Source: Xestospongia bergquistia
Taxonomy: Eukaryota; Porifera; Demospongiae; Haplosclerida; Petrosiidae
Direction: 5' to 3'
DNA length: 64,000 nucleotides
Assembly (NCBI GenBank): GCA_963965975.1
Contig: OZ014412.1
Span: 8,618,708-8,682,707, forward strand
Shown: in pieces, positions 37,506 through 50,699 of the stretch
Layout of the letters: every line of letters begins with the position of its first letter
Numbering within the stretch: the stretch's first letter is position 1
Notes under the pieces: generated by a model
What the model was told of the DNA's origin: nothing
Seen by the model: only the letters and a program-made list of their open reading frames with translations
Database searches by the model: none
Translations under genes and position numbers: made by a program

Positions 37506-40500
37506 TTAGACGAAAGTCATTTTAATGGTCTTCTTTCTCAACATCAGTACTACCACTAAAACTATTGTCACTATAACAAATAGCAGAACTCCAAGACCTA
37601 CTACAACACCAACAACAAGACTATTATCATCAGTTGATTCTTTTACTGTAGGAGCTAATACAATATAAAGTATGAGAACAATTTATACTTTTGACTATAA
37701 TAACTAATAATTTATCATCTAAGAAATTTTATTTCTGACTTACTTGTCACTTCATCCTTGCAAGATTCTCCTATAAATCCAGGTAAACAATGACAGCTAT
37801 AATTCTTACCATGAGGTTGACATGTACCACCATTACAAGGATTAGGATCACAGGGTGTATGAACTAATAACAAATAGTAAATTTAGATTGTTCATGATAA
37901 CAGTGAATCCTCACCAGTAGTATTACAATTATCTCCTTCATAGCCTTCTTCACAAGCACACATATTAGTATCCACACAAGAACCATGAACACATGGTGGA
38001 TTACATGTAACTAATGTTCAATATTGAAAAGAAGCCATAAATAATTAACTTACTTGTTTGCTTTTGTTCACAAAATTCTCCAGTAAAGCCAGGTAGACAT
38101 GTACAAATGTAATTTCCAGCATGATACTGACATGTACCATTATTGTTACAAACATTTTTATCACATGTTGAGTAAACTACAATATTAATACAAGTAGTTT
38201 ATCTATTGAATTATGTAACTGTATCATTCATTACCTATGATATCACAAGTGTCTCCTTTATAACCTTCTCCACAAGCACACATATTAGTATCCACACAAG
38301 CACCATGAACACAGGATGGATTACAACTTACTATAAATGAGATAGAAGTCAATAGAGTGAATGAGCATTAATTACTTACTTGGTTTGGATAAATTAACTA
38401 GTTGTTCAAGTTCCTGTCCTCCTTGGTATGTAGCCTCTCCAATCTCAATTCTTCCAGTAGTTGCTATATCAAAATTACAAAACACATCATCTCCACAAAT
38501 ATCATTAGCTGTTTTTTCCAGAGCAGTATCAGAAAAGGAAGGTTCATATACAGGAATGAATGCTGGAAAATAGTATGTAGACCAGCTTTGTCCAAAATGA
38601 TATGTAAACAAACTGTCACTAGGATTATCAATGATCCCTAAATAAAATTTAGAATTATTGGAAATTTCTAACTAGCATACACTTACATGTAATTCCAAAC
38701 TTTTCATGTATCTCTTGTATAGTAGAGTTTAATGATAATATTGTTCCATTTCCTCTTGCAGTAAGGTCATCTGTCTTATCACCATTATATGTACCCATTA
38801 ATCCTTGAGTTTTGCTTTGATAACTCTCAGGGAGGCTAACAATAAGAACAGATATAAAACCATTTTCTTCTTGTACTTGTAGAAATGCACCACTTGAGAA
38901 GGTAGCACTGAATGTGGTGTCACCAGATTTAATGATGGTCACATTTCCAAAGTCTTGAATTTTTAATTCATCAAAGTTAACTTTTTCTCCATCAACAAGA
39001 GTAATCACAGAAGTGATATTGTCAACTATTTCTATTTCAAACTGAACTGTACTTGAACTCTCTTCTTTGGCTACACAAGCTGAGAAGACAGTAGCATTTG
39101 CAACACTTCCCAAAGAAGTTTTAACTTCAATCATTCTTCCTTGTAGTGTAAATGATTGATCATTTGTCTCAATGAGAACAAACTCTCCCTTTCCATTAAA
39201 TGTGTACTTGTGAAGATCAAGAGTCACAATATGTGGATCACCAATTATGATAGCTAATGAATGACAAATTATTATAAATTACAAAAGAAATCAAGTATTA
39301 ATCTTACAAATTGTACCCACACTGGCGTGAATGCTTGTTATCCATGAACCATATTCTATAATACTGCTTATGTGATACATACTCACCAGGTATTGGAGGA
39401 GTGTAAGCTGATCCATTATCTGAAGGACGTCTTTCATAGTAAATATCACAACTAGTTTGTGTTCCTTTACAACAGAAGATATATGGTAGGATATCTTCAA
39501 ATTGATGTTTGATCAAGTTACTCAAGTAATTCAATCTAGTACTACCAACTGTAGATACTTTATCTACTGATCCTCCACCTGGTGGTCCCACAATTAGATT
39601 ACCATCTCTACCATAGCAACATTCATTACCTGCTCCTTCATTAGTCCTACAAATGTACATAATTATATTAATAATATAACATGTGTATATAATATAGTAC
39701 ACAGATCATTGTATAGTAGTTGTACAACTATTTTTCAAATATAAGCTACATGTGAATACTATAATATATCAGTTTGTTATTATAGATTAGTGTGACTCAT
39801 TAGTTATGTAGTAGTAAATAAGATACCTAAACAGATCTACAATGTATACACTCACATAATGGTTTCCTTATATAATTAGTCCATCGCCTACACTAATGAC
39901 TTTAATTGTTTATAACACTGTACAATTAAGTATCCATAACATGTTATATACTAGATAGCTAATGTATGCTTTCACATTATATATATATATATATATATGG
40001 ATCATATGCTAGCAAGTTAAGTGTATAAGCATTACATCTGATGATGGTTCTTAGTAAGGACTTGCATATAGCTAATTTTAGTGTGTCATCATCTTCATAC
40101 ACATTTATAGTAAATCCATATGTTTCCAAAACTCAATTAATGTACTCAACAACCTGCTAATATATACAGTACCATATATAGAGTCACATTCATGTATGGC
40201 AATATACACATGTGAATTACATACTAAAAATTAAACCATTTTACTTACAACAACTACTCTACATAGACTGTTAAGTTATATAATATTACTAGTTATATCT
40301 ACCTACATCATATGTTGCTTGAATAAACAATTTAATATGAAGACAGGATATCTACTGTTGTATACATTAACTGTTGACTTACATTACTATCCACATCATA
40401 TACTACTTGAATAAACAATTTAGTAGTATAGAATAGAATACAAAATATCTACTATTCTACATCTTACTTGTTCAGGCTTGTCATATAGGATACCTATAGG

Positions 40501-43500
40501 AAGTTCTATGTTGTCCATAATCACACAATCTCATATCATATGAAATGGACTGTGAGATTTCAAGGGAATTCTGATGGCAAATTTGGACAATATTGTTGTA
40601 CATGATTTACATCACTACCTACATCATATGTTGAATTAGTAGTTCTTATAAGACAGGATATTAACTACTCTACATAGACTGTTTACTAAATGAGTTATAT
40701 ACTGTGCATAATATTAAGTGTAGAGTCTATGTATAGTTGATGACACAATTATTAGTCTTCTAGTTACTCAAAGTGGGTAGTAGTAATTCTTTTGGAAAGG
40801 ATTTTGTAATAACTCATTTAGTAAACAATAACTGTCTTCTTCTTAGTACTACTAACTTGTTTACTTAAAACCATGTGATGTGGATAGAGATTGCTTATTT
40901 AATAAGTTATCTTTACTACTAATTACACCCACTTTGTATAATATATTATCTTCTATATACAGGCTATTTCCTATGAAGTATCTCTAATAGTTACAAAAAT
41001 AATAACTGTATTGTTTAATCATTTATATTTTGATGGAACAGTCTAGCTATGAAAGTTAAAGCATAACCTTAAATCTTAACATGCAAATATAGTCATAAAC
41101 TAAATAATTGTATGATATGAACCTGTTAAAACTGGACAATTATTTTAACAAAGTTGTTATTAAATGCATTGCCACTCTAAATACAATGTCTATCATAGAT
41201 AGGTAATTGTTATGAATTACAAACAAAATCTATTGTATTTGTTACTTAATATTTGGAGTTATGTATATCATTATATTCTGTATATGAATGATACACAATG
41301 TTATTTAACACTAACCACAATCAACCATATTAATTGTATTACTGAAAGAATATACAATATTAAAACTAATTGCTTTATTCTTATTATAATTTTCCTTATG
41401 TATAAAAAGGTTATTCTACTTTGAGATTAGCTTTGGTAATTAGAGAGTAATAACTTAATTAGTTGAAATAAACAATAACTTTTAACATAAGATTTAATCA
41501 CTCACAGTACATTGGTTAGTATGTTACAATAATTATAATTGTATATACTAGATCAACTTACCTTGTAATAGTCCTTTGATGAAAACATTTAAAAGCTTTA
41601 GGATGAAAGACTTCTATCAGTCTTGGATCTCTATCTTCAAGAAGTCCACTGTTCACAGCTCTAACTTGACCAATAGTGGGTGGACATGGGAAATCAGAAC
41701 GCACTTTTTCTAATAATTGTTGACCAATACTAGAAGGTTCACTGATAGACCATGCTTTACATGCAGACCATAGTTTAGTACCACTAGATTGTTTATTAGT
41801 TGATACTATCCATATTACATCTGCCCATTGAGTGACTGTTCCTTCTGCTTTATCTAACAATGTTAGATTTTGTAAATTACTACCTTTAGCTTCAATGGAA
41901 ATAACTGCACCATAAACAGATTGATTACTGGAGTGAGATATAATAGGTACTGTGACAGTAACTGACCCAGTATTAGCTACATCACTGTCTAGTGTGGTCA
42001 CTTGTTCTAATGTAGAGACATCATTAGATATCTGGAAGATATGTAACTTAATGTCAACAAGTAAATCTGAGGGAGTAATGACATCTTGTAATGGTTTAGT
42101 TAGAGATAGTGTTGACCAAGTTAATGTAATATTATCTCCTACATGTATAAGTAGTTTATGAGAGCTAATGTCAACACAATTATCATCTTCAATGCGTCCT
42201 ACCGATGAGATAAGTCAAAAATATTTAAAGTTAAAATCATTACTTACGTGAATAAAATGATGATTCCCTTTCATATTTAAATCCATTATGAAACAGTTGT
42301 ACATTCACTCTTCCTATCTTTGATAGTCTTGGTGTAATACATAATACTTGTCTTTGACTAACATAGACACCATCCACTTTAATACCATCAAATAAACAAT
42401 ATAACTTATCAGTAGATTTAATATAAGTGTGTCCAGTTAGTATTACTGGTACACCACCTAATATATTACCATACCATGGATTGAGTTGAAGAGCACCTAT
42501 TAGTAACGATAATGAGAGATAAATAAAATAAGTTTGCTTGTCTTACCTGTATTGATAATGTTTAGATTCATTCCTGTTAAGTATGTATATCCTTCTGCGT
42601 TATGAACATGAAAATAATAATAATAGTATTTCATACTTCCATATCCAATTACACAAAGACCAGCAGTAATATCAGTATGATGTAAAACATGAGGCAGAGT
42701 GTCATTAAACTCATGAACTGTTCCATATCCTATAATGTCACCATTATAACCATGAATAAGTTCCCAGTCCCAGTCATAAGGTTTATTATCTAATAGAACA
42801 TCAGTTGTGTTAGTTGTTGCTATTTGAATGTAATGTGATTCATACCAGTAAATCAATGAAGTGTTCAGTGGTACATAGACCACTTTGTTAATGTACTGTT
42901 CAATAGGAGGTATCACACTCAGGATTTCGTGGAGGTATGAATATTTATAATTGGAGTCTCCTCTAAGACCTTCTGAAACAAGTTGAGATACAAGTATTGG
43001 CTTATCAGATTCAATGGTACAATAGGTAATTGGATTAATGTAAGCGTTTATAAAGTTCCAGTCACCAGGAAATGTCAAAAATATAGAATTAATTAATGTA
43101 TTGTTACAAGTTTGAGTGATATTAGTTTCTCCTTCAGAGGCCACAATCTTTGTATAGTGCTGCAGTGATGTTTCAGGAAATGGTACAAGGAGGAACGTTT
43201 TACCCCAAGTCACTGTCGGGGGGATCTGCTCTGTGACATAATCACAATATCCTCCCCACCGCCAATACCACCGATTTTGTGAGAGGTACACATCCCACCA
43301 CCATTGTTCATTTGATATTATACCACACTCATGTCCACTGATAACTGTTAAAGGTTTATTTGAAATAATTTGAGTACCAGTTAAATCATCTGCAGCTCCA
43401 ATCAGAAGTGTTTGCATCAAATGTAGTGTAATGGTATAGGTATTGCCAGCATTGATAATAATAGTTGGGTTGCTTGGATTTTGAGGATCTTCTGGAACCT

Positions 43501-44107
43501 CTATCATCTCTGTAGGTACAATAGTTATAACAGTGTTGTCTTCATTTCCAATTAAAAGAAACAAACTCTGGTCTCCCCACCAGCTATCTATTGATACCAC
43601 GTAATATTCATATCGTTGTAGTCCCATATTGATGTATGGATATGCTAAGTATTCACCACTCAATTCATAGTCCACAGACATCACAACAACTGATATAGGA
43701 GTGTTGTCATCATTGGAATAGATATGAATTCCTTTGAATCGTTCTGAATAATTTCCATTACGTGGTTCAATATTATCTGGTAGTGTTACAAGAGCAGGAC
43801 TATCAACAGATACATTACTAGCGTAGTACCAACCTGTACCATCGTGGTTCCACCCAATACCTAACTCTATTGTGAAGTTAACTGGTTGGACTGATAGTGT
43901 TGTAATGATGAGTTCTCTTGTATAGTGCCAATTTGACCTCAGTATACTAACATAGAAATGAACTCCATATGTAGAAAGCTGACCATTGGTTATCTTAGGA
44001 AAATATACAGAAATCACTGTTGGAGAAAACATTGTTACATCACTTGGTTACTAGTTAATGATCAACTTACAGACTGAAGCTAACAGGAGAGTGTAGACTA
44101 GCTTCAT
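37506..44107 (-). CDS. IgGFc-TIG-AMOP-VWD-EGF transmembrane protein (full length)
   Basis: Exons 44071-44107, 42547-44016, 42248-42496, 41562-42198, 39387-39646, 38687-39253, 38380-38637, 38235-38330, 38054-38176, 37915-38010, 37744-37863, 37506-37654 sum to 4062 nt, one frame, about 1353 aa. Order: signal peptide [12 protein letters not shown]; IgGFc-binding N-terminal domain (about 30-500; [36 protein letters not shown]); IPT/TIG (503-585); beta-rich segment; AMOP (about 730-885; [22 protein letters not shown]); VWD (885-1072; [18 protein letters not shown]); CGDD module; four EGFs (1159-1304); helix and short basic tail. AMOP then VWD then EGF then helix is the MUC4/SUSD2-type order. All junctions are phase 1 except the one inside AMOP (phase 2). 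The tail after KKTIKMTFV is shortened by an indel. Probable cell-surface adhesion or recognition protein; ligand unknown. Confidence 0.85.
39979..39998. repeat. (AT)n microsatellite in long intron
   Basis: About ten AT units within the 1915-nt AMOP intron 39647-41561. Confidence 0.85.
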
Positions 44108-44162
44108 TTTGATCTTTCTCTCTTCCAATATGGACAAACAAGTGCACTCTTATAAAAACAGT
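44108..44162 (-). promoter_or_regulatory. TATA promoter of full-length gene
   Basis: Reverse-strand TTTTTATAAG (about 44149-44158), TTTGTCCATATTGGA, then ATG at 44107, about 45 nt from the TATA. Confidence 0.65.
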
Positions 44163-44666
44163 AGTAGTTTTTCAATAGCATCAGTGTTATCACTAAACCA
44201 TATTATGTGATCACATACTTAACAGTACATTAGTAATAATGTACTCATATATAGTATGTTCTCAATATAGTGTTAATATTGCTAATATAATGTTAATAAG
44301 TTTATAAATAATACAATAACATTATATAAGTGGTCTAGTGCAGTTTTAGTTGATTCTTCATATGATAAATAACAAAATTCATATCAATCTACACAAATTT
44401 AATATAATAGATCTAACTACAATATATAGTGTACTGGAATTATATGTCAAAGTATATGTTAACTAGTTTGACTATATAGCCCTCCCCCTCATTGGAGTAA
44501 CTAAAATATTAATTATGTTCTTGTGTATTAAATAGTTGAGAAGATCAATACGTCTTGTTATGAGTTCAACTTTAAAGTTTAAATTTATTATTGGTAGTAA
44601 ATAAAATATATCACATTTATAATATATGTATATATGATACTATATTTAATAGTGAGTGTGATATAC

Positions 44667-44801
44667 CCATTCTTGTCTACTACTGGCATTTGATCAATAG
44701 CTTCCGATCCTAATATCTTAAAAGTATCACTACAAGACACATCAGATTGAAGTGTTATTGGAGGAGATATTTCTAGGACATGTATAGGCTGCTTCCACCA
44801 C
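44667..44801 (-). pseudogene. Orphan CBS exon (WWWKQP exon, third copy)
   Basis: 135 nt, open, with CAG acceptor and GTATAT donor; encodes HVLEISPPITLQSDVSCSDT and DQMPVVDKNG. It matches 22086-22220 in length and phase. No other CBS exon is adjacent. The flanks 44560-44660 also match 21990-22080. Confidence 0.8.
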
Positions 44802-44979
44802 CTGACAAAGAGAAGGAAGTGTATTGGACAATTTATACCCAGTTAATAAAATTATTCAAATTAGCCATTAATTATTAAGTATGTTTCACATCTTTTCAGT
44901 AAGATATTATGATAATATAGACATTTTATAGTGGACAATATTGTGACTATGAACTGTGCTTAATTAATAATAGAAGTGT

Positions 44980-46464
44980 TCTTTATATAGTGGTTAAATA
45001 CACTAAGTACACTAAAGTATTAGTTTGGGACTATAACAAGTGTTTTTAATATAGAGGATGTTCTCAATTCAGTGTGTCTTCTAAAAGAGGTTCCTTTGTA
45101 TATTGGTTATATTTTAACTCTTTATGTTGCTCTGACTTTATAGCCTGATGGACGTGCAGTGATCAGTCTCTATGAACTACTTCATCTTAAAGTAAACATT
45201 TTCTGTTACATATTATAATAGGTCTTCAGACTCATTTTATACTGAATTATACTACAGTATACTACAAAATAAATTAAATTATATTACAGTATATGAATAT
45301 GTACATTATATAAGATATTAAGACTTTAGTAACAATATTGTTTACACATACACATCATAATCTTATAATTCAATCTGAGACTAAACTGTTATTCCTAAAG
45401 GGAAACAGCCTTCATTTTCTCTTTGATCCCACATAGACACTCTCTGGTTCACAACAAGGCTAGTATGTGACTAGGCTATATGTGACTAGTTCTTCATTAG
45501 TAAAATACATAGTGTTAGTAGAATCAAATGTCTTGATTGTAGACATTATAATTTTAAAAATAGATGTCAAGTCATGTGACTGTCATGTGATAAATCATGT
45601 GATCATGTCATGCATAGGTTATAGCTAAGCATTATGGCATGATATCGTATAAAATAGACAACTAATATTGTCTTTAACATAAAGATATATTAAATGATGC
45701 TGTAACAAAACATAAGGAATGATAACTTAAGCAAGGCTTGAGATAATGACTGGATGGATTGATGGATCTATGAATTCATTGATGGACAAATGAATGTATA
45801 ATTGAATATAATTATGGACAGACTATTATGTCATATTGTTATCTAGGTCTCATATATGATGTGTGGTAGCTATAAATCATGAGGGTCATAATCACTAGGG
45901 AGAGTTGTCATGACAACAAATGTAACTCTATTAGTATAAGAGTATTGTTAATATTTTTCAGTGTAAATAACTCAGAACTGATATTGTAATTATCATAATT
46001 TTAAAGACAACAATATGCCTATTTATTTGTTAACAATTGAGACAATTTAATAAATAAAACAATTTTGTCATTTCTAAAAGAATTAGTTTAAAATTAGATT
46101 TATATTAAATTACTTCAAGTGACAATGTAGGCTTTACTTTGAGACACCTAAATTCATATAATAGTTACTGAGTTTGAACTTTTTAAAACTTAAAAACAAA
46201 TAAAAATATAAAATGAATTAAACAAAAGTTAAAAACAAATCAAATACAGTTATTAATTATCTGGACACGAAATGAGATGACAGTCAAAGGTGATCCAATG
46301 TAAATGGCAATATTCAGAACTAGATTGTTTAGGCACATTGTAGAGATATTGTATCTGGTTTTTCTCTAAATTTGATGTAGTACACTTAGCATCTCTAAAG
46401 TTCTATACAAGAACTATCGAGACCTCAGGCAACACCTTGTAGAGATAGTACTACATTGTAGCCC
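44980..46464. repeat. Segmental duplicate of 33290-36110
   Basis: See 33290-36110. This copy lacks the roughly 650-bp block that carries the plus-strand coding-like segments. No gene recognised in it. Confidence 0.7.
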
Positions 46465-46850
46465 AAAACTAAAGTTCTTGATCAATATTGACACTAGAGA
46501 AGATATTGTTAAAAACTTACTGTTACAAACTGAAATTCATAGATCACTATTGACACTAGAGAAGATATTGTTAAGAACTTACTGTTACAAACTGGAGTTC
46601 TTGAATCAATATTGACACTAAAGAAGATAATGTTAAAAACTTACTGCAGCAATGAAACTTGATTTTTATACAGTGATGACACTGGAGAAATAATTTTTAA
46701 ATTTAAAACTTACTAAACAGAAGTTCTTGATTCAATATGTTGGCACTAGAGAAGATATTGTAAAACATTTATTTACTTAACAAACAATGGAGTTCTTAAT
46801 TAATTTAATCCTGACATTAGAAAAGATATTGTAAAAAACATATTCTATCT
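46465..46850. repeat. Degenerate tandem repeat, about 60 bp unit (second array)
   Basis: Copies of gacactagagaagatattgt with aacttactgttacaaactg, as at 35770-36115. Confidence 0.75.
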
Positions 46851-48245
46851 GTTCAGTAAGGAAGGCTACAGTAGCTAGTGTTAGTTGAACCAAAAATAAA
46901 GGCTAAAGTTATTTTAAGGATAAATCTGGTTATTAAAGTAGGAACTGTTGTGTTAAAGTTAAGGCAGCTGGTTATGTAGTAGAACATGTACGGAGATATA
47001 AAAAAAAATTGACTGTCTCTATTGTTAAACTTGAAATGACATAAGTGCTACATAGTCCACACAGTAAGACGACATTGTTGTCGCGTATATATAGTTGAGA
47101 AATTACTGGATTTACTCAAGGAGATTAAGAAACAGACACTACTTTCTGCATTTCAGGAGCGAATTGTCAATTATCCAGGCAGAAAACAAGATACAAGTTC
47201 TTTATACCATGTTTTCCCGGGTTTTCTACTGGGCATGCTCAGTAAACAGTCAAACCAGACTTACCAGTAACTACTTGAGGAATACTAATAACATATGATA
47301 TTTATCAGAAATCAAGAAATTTTATTGGTTAGTCAGTGCCTTTTTAGAAGAGCAAATGCTAATCAATCAGACTTCAGACTGTGGTAAAGTAGTTAACTAT
47401 AATTGTTATTATAGAATGATATATTAATAAACTTTACGCACATAGGTTTAATAGATTGAATCCAAACTCAATACATTGTTAACTGTTTATCATGACTAAC
47501 TAGCAGACACTGGTCAGTCAACAGCTGTTCCTTTATAAATACCAGAATCCACTAATTCAATTCAGTTTTGTAAATAATATTATTTAAAATAAATGTGATA
47601 AACACACAAGCAATCCATAATAAACATGGAATTGCTATCACCATGGCAATACACAGTTTCCAAGATAGTGAAAAGAATCTAAACCACACCCCTCTATGAT
47701 CAACATCTCTTAAGTGATGATAAAGAAAAGTTCAGTAATATTATAAGTGGAAGGTATTGAGTGTATTTTTTATGACTGAGATGAGAAATTAAACAAGTAA
47801 ACAGGAAGAGTTAAATAGTGTTGTATTGTGTGCAAATGGTCTTTTGGACAATCAAATAGCATCCTATAATGATAACGTTGATAGCAATTAAGTTAAATCA
47901 ATCTACATACATAAGGATAATTAATGAACAGGGACTACCTCATAAAAAATGCCATTAACATATACATTTATAATAATGGCAATTCTATCTTTGAAAAGTA
48001 ACAAATTATATTAATTCAAATTAATCAAATTAATTAAGCCTTTTACTCATTTACTCCTGAAATTGAGACTGGGATATTGTGGTAGATATGAAGATAATTA
48101 CAATTTGGTAAAGCTGATAAGTTGAATATATGGGCCCAAATCAGCAGAAAAATAAAAAATTGGTATGGCACACTACATTTATACCAACACATACCACAAT
48201 TTAAAACTAATGCTCAGAAAAAATCAGACTTCTGTAATTACGTCT
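46851..48245. other. Non-family spacer; nothing assigned
   Basis: AT-rich. Contains one aaaccacaccc motif (near 47680). No convincing exon on either strand. Confidence 0.45.
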
Positions 48246-48249
48246 AATT

Positions 48250-50697
48250 TCAATCATCTAGCTTCGAAGACACTAACCACGTCCATTCCAACTTGGAAAA
48301 TTCCATAGCATCTTGATACAACCCTTCTATTTTAGGATAATGATGTGTTTGATGGTGACATTGATATATAACCTGAAAAGATCAGAATGAAGCATGGGAA
48401 TCAAATAATGAGAATTAATCCTACAGAATGAAACATGGGAATGAATCATTACTAGAAAGTAGAGACACTTAGTTTGTTCATTCATAATGGTAGCATACTA
48501 CACTAACTAGTTCTCCAGTGCTGTCATACGATCCTTACATTCTATGAGTTCTCATTCCTTGGTGTCCAGGTCTGAGTCTTCTCTTAGTCTCTTGTTACAG
48601 CCTGGGTCAATGGCAGCTAAATGGACAAACGCAGTGTTGAATGGATGTACAGTATTTTAAAGTGTTCATAGTAGAACATGACAGCTGATGATTATAGATT
48701 AGATTTTTTTAACCACACCCACTAATTTATAACTTACTTGCCATTTTAATATTCCTTCTAATTGTTTGACACATCCCTCCAATTAGGACAGAGACTTGTT
48801 CTAAATTAGTTTGAAGACATTTATTCTCCTCTTGTAAAGCAATGATGTTAACTTCAGATGTTCCCTACAATAATGGACGCAACAAATCATGTGACCAGAT
48901 CTTGACAAACTATGACTACCCACTCATATAATGAAAAAAGTACAAGGCATTTATAATAACTACATGTATTGATACATACATATACAGTTGATAAGAATCT
49001 TAGAATGGTGACAAAGCACCGATACAACTATACCTGTATTTAGTTACATAAAATCCAGTGTTACTAGTAGTTGCTACAGATATATTCTGCTTTTAGAACT
49101 TGTTTGATTGGTCTGACCAGTTTTAGAAGAAGCAATTGTGATGGGAGGATGATGTTTGGTGACTGACAATTTCAAAATGGTGGAGGAGGAAGCGGTACTT
49201 GCTTGGTTTAGATATACATGACATGTGAACTAGGGAAATGAAATGAAGTGATAAAGGAATAGGAATGAAAGTGGTAGTTTGGAAATGGGACTAAAGTATA
49301 TAGTATGGGTATAAGACTATATTAATTAACAATATGCTGAGCATGAAATCACACAATAGCGAGAACAAGGTATAAGATTATGAGTGGGGAGTCAGACTAG
49401 AATAATGAAGATTAGGAATTTGTCCATATGATATAGGTCATAGTCATAAGACCAATGTGAGTCTTACGAGGTTCCTGTAGGAACTATAAAGATTTAACCT
49501 TGGCAGGACTACCTATATCATTCTGGACTAAACTGCCAAAAGAATTCTTTAGAATCAGTGAGTGTGGCTTGTGTATCAAAACTAGGTGGAAATATAGACA
49601 AAAATCATTGCTTTTAAGTAATAGATTTTGTTATTGTTGGAGTGAGATAAGTTGTGGTAAGAGAATATAACTCTATGATATGGATAAATACGTAGCATTA
49701 ATGAATAAATGGATGAATTGATAGAGTGATGGATGAATGAATGGACAAATGGACAGATTGATGAATTAATAGATAGAAGAATGAATGGACAAATGGACAG
49801 ATCAACATATACAAATATAGTTAGAACTATAGTTCCTCACAAAACCACGCCCATTTAAATAACCTACACTATCTTGTGGAGTATAATAAAATATAAAATA
49901 TATACTTTCTGTCTTCCTCCTCCAGCTCTAACATTACCACTATAAGTCTCATTCCCATACTGATACCCAGATGACTCATCTACTCCATGCCTTTGTCTTG
50001 TATTTGATATGCCAGATTATAATTAACTTTAAAAACAGGATCATTAATTATAATAATTATAATAATAAATTAATTAAATAAGTGATAACAGATTTAGTAG
50101 TGGCTGGGTAGCTTGTATTCTAAGTGTATGTTGTATCTATGGTTGAATGAAATATAAAATGGACAAATAGAGATTATAAATGGATAAACAAAAGTGAAAA
50201 TGAATAAATAAAGATTAACAGAATAACAAATTAATGAATATTAGTACATGTACTTAACAACAACAATTATTTAATGAAAGTTAATGATTACTATCTTACT
50301 AATCATTAATTAAATTACATGTATTATTTGTTGTAAGGATGGTACAAAAATAAGAATCTACATCTAAATTATAATCCAACCTGGAAATTGCTAAAAAAAG
50401 TAAAATTGTTAAAATCAATAGATATACAACTGATAGTAACCACAAGTATATAAGTAGAGGACACATATGTACATGTGCATGTATTATTCCTATTGTGTTT
50501 ATTAACAATACCTTCTTGTGTTACATATTTCTTATATTAAGTTCTAATTGTACCATCTCTCAATCATGTTTGACAATAAAATTCTTTAAAGGATAACAAT
50601 AGCTACTTTCTATTACCAGTTGTCCATCCTTTTTTCCAACTGGACTATCAGTAGGATCAGTTGTGTAATGGATACCATTGGAAACCAACTCTACAGA
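48250..50697 (-). CDS. Possible small coiled-coil gene, incomplete model
   Basis: Candidate exons with good splice sites: 50617-50697 (SVELVSNGIHYTTDPTDSPV), about 49915-49975 (DESSGYQYGNETYSGNVRAG), 48738-48864 (coiled coil, NIIALQEENKCLQTNLEQVS), about 48485-48628 (CNKRLREDSDLDTKE) and 48250-48372 (PKIEGLYQDAMEFSKLEWTW, stop). The fourth has an in-frame TGA just after DTKE, with coding-like sequence continuing beyond (ELIECKDRMTALEN), so it is either the true end or a lesion. The start is not found and phases between the first exons are uncertain. Family not recognised; Glu/Gln-rich heptads suggest an intracellular protein. 48870-49900 would be intron. Confidence 0.35.
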
Positions 50698-50699
50698 CT

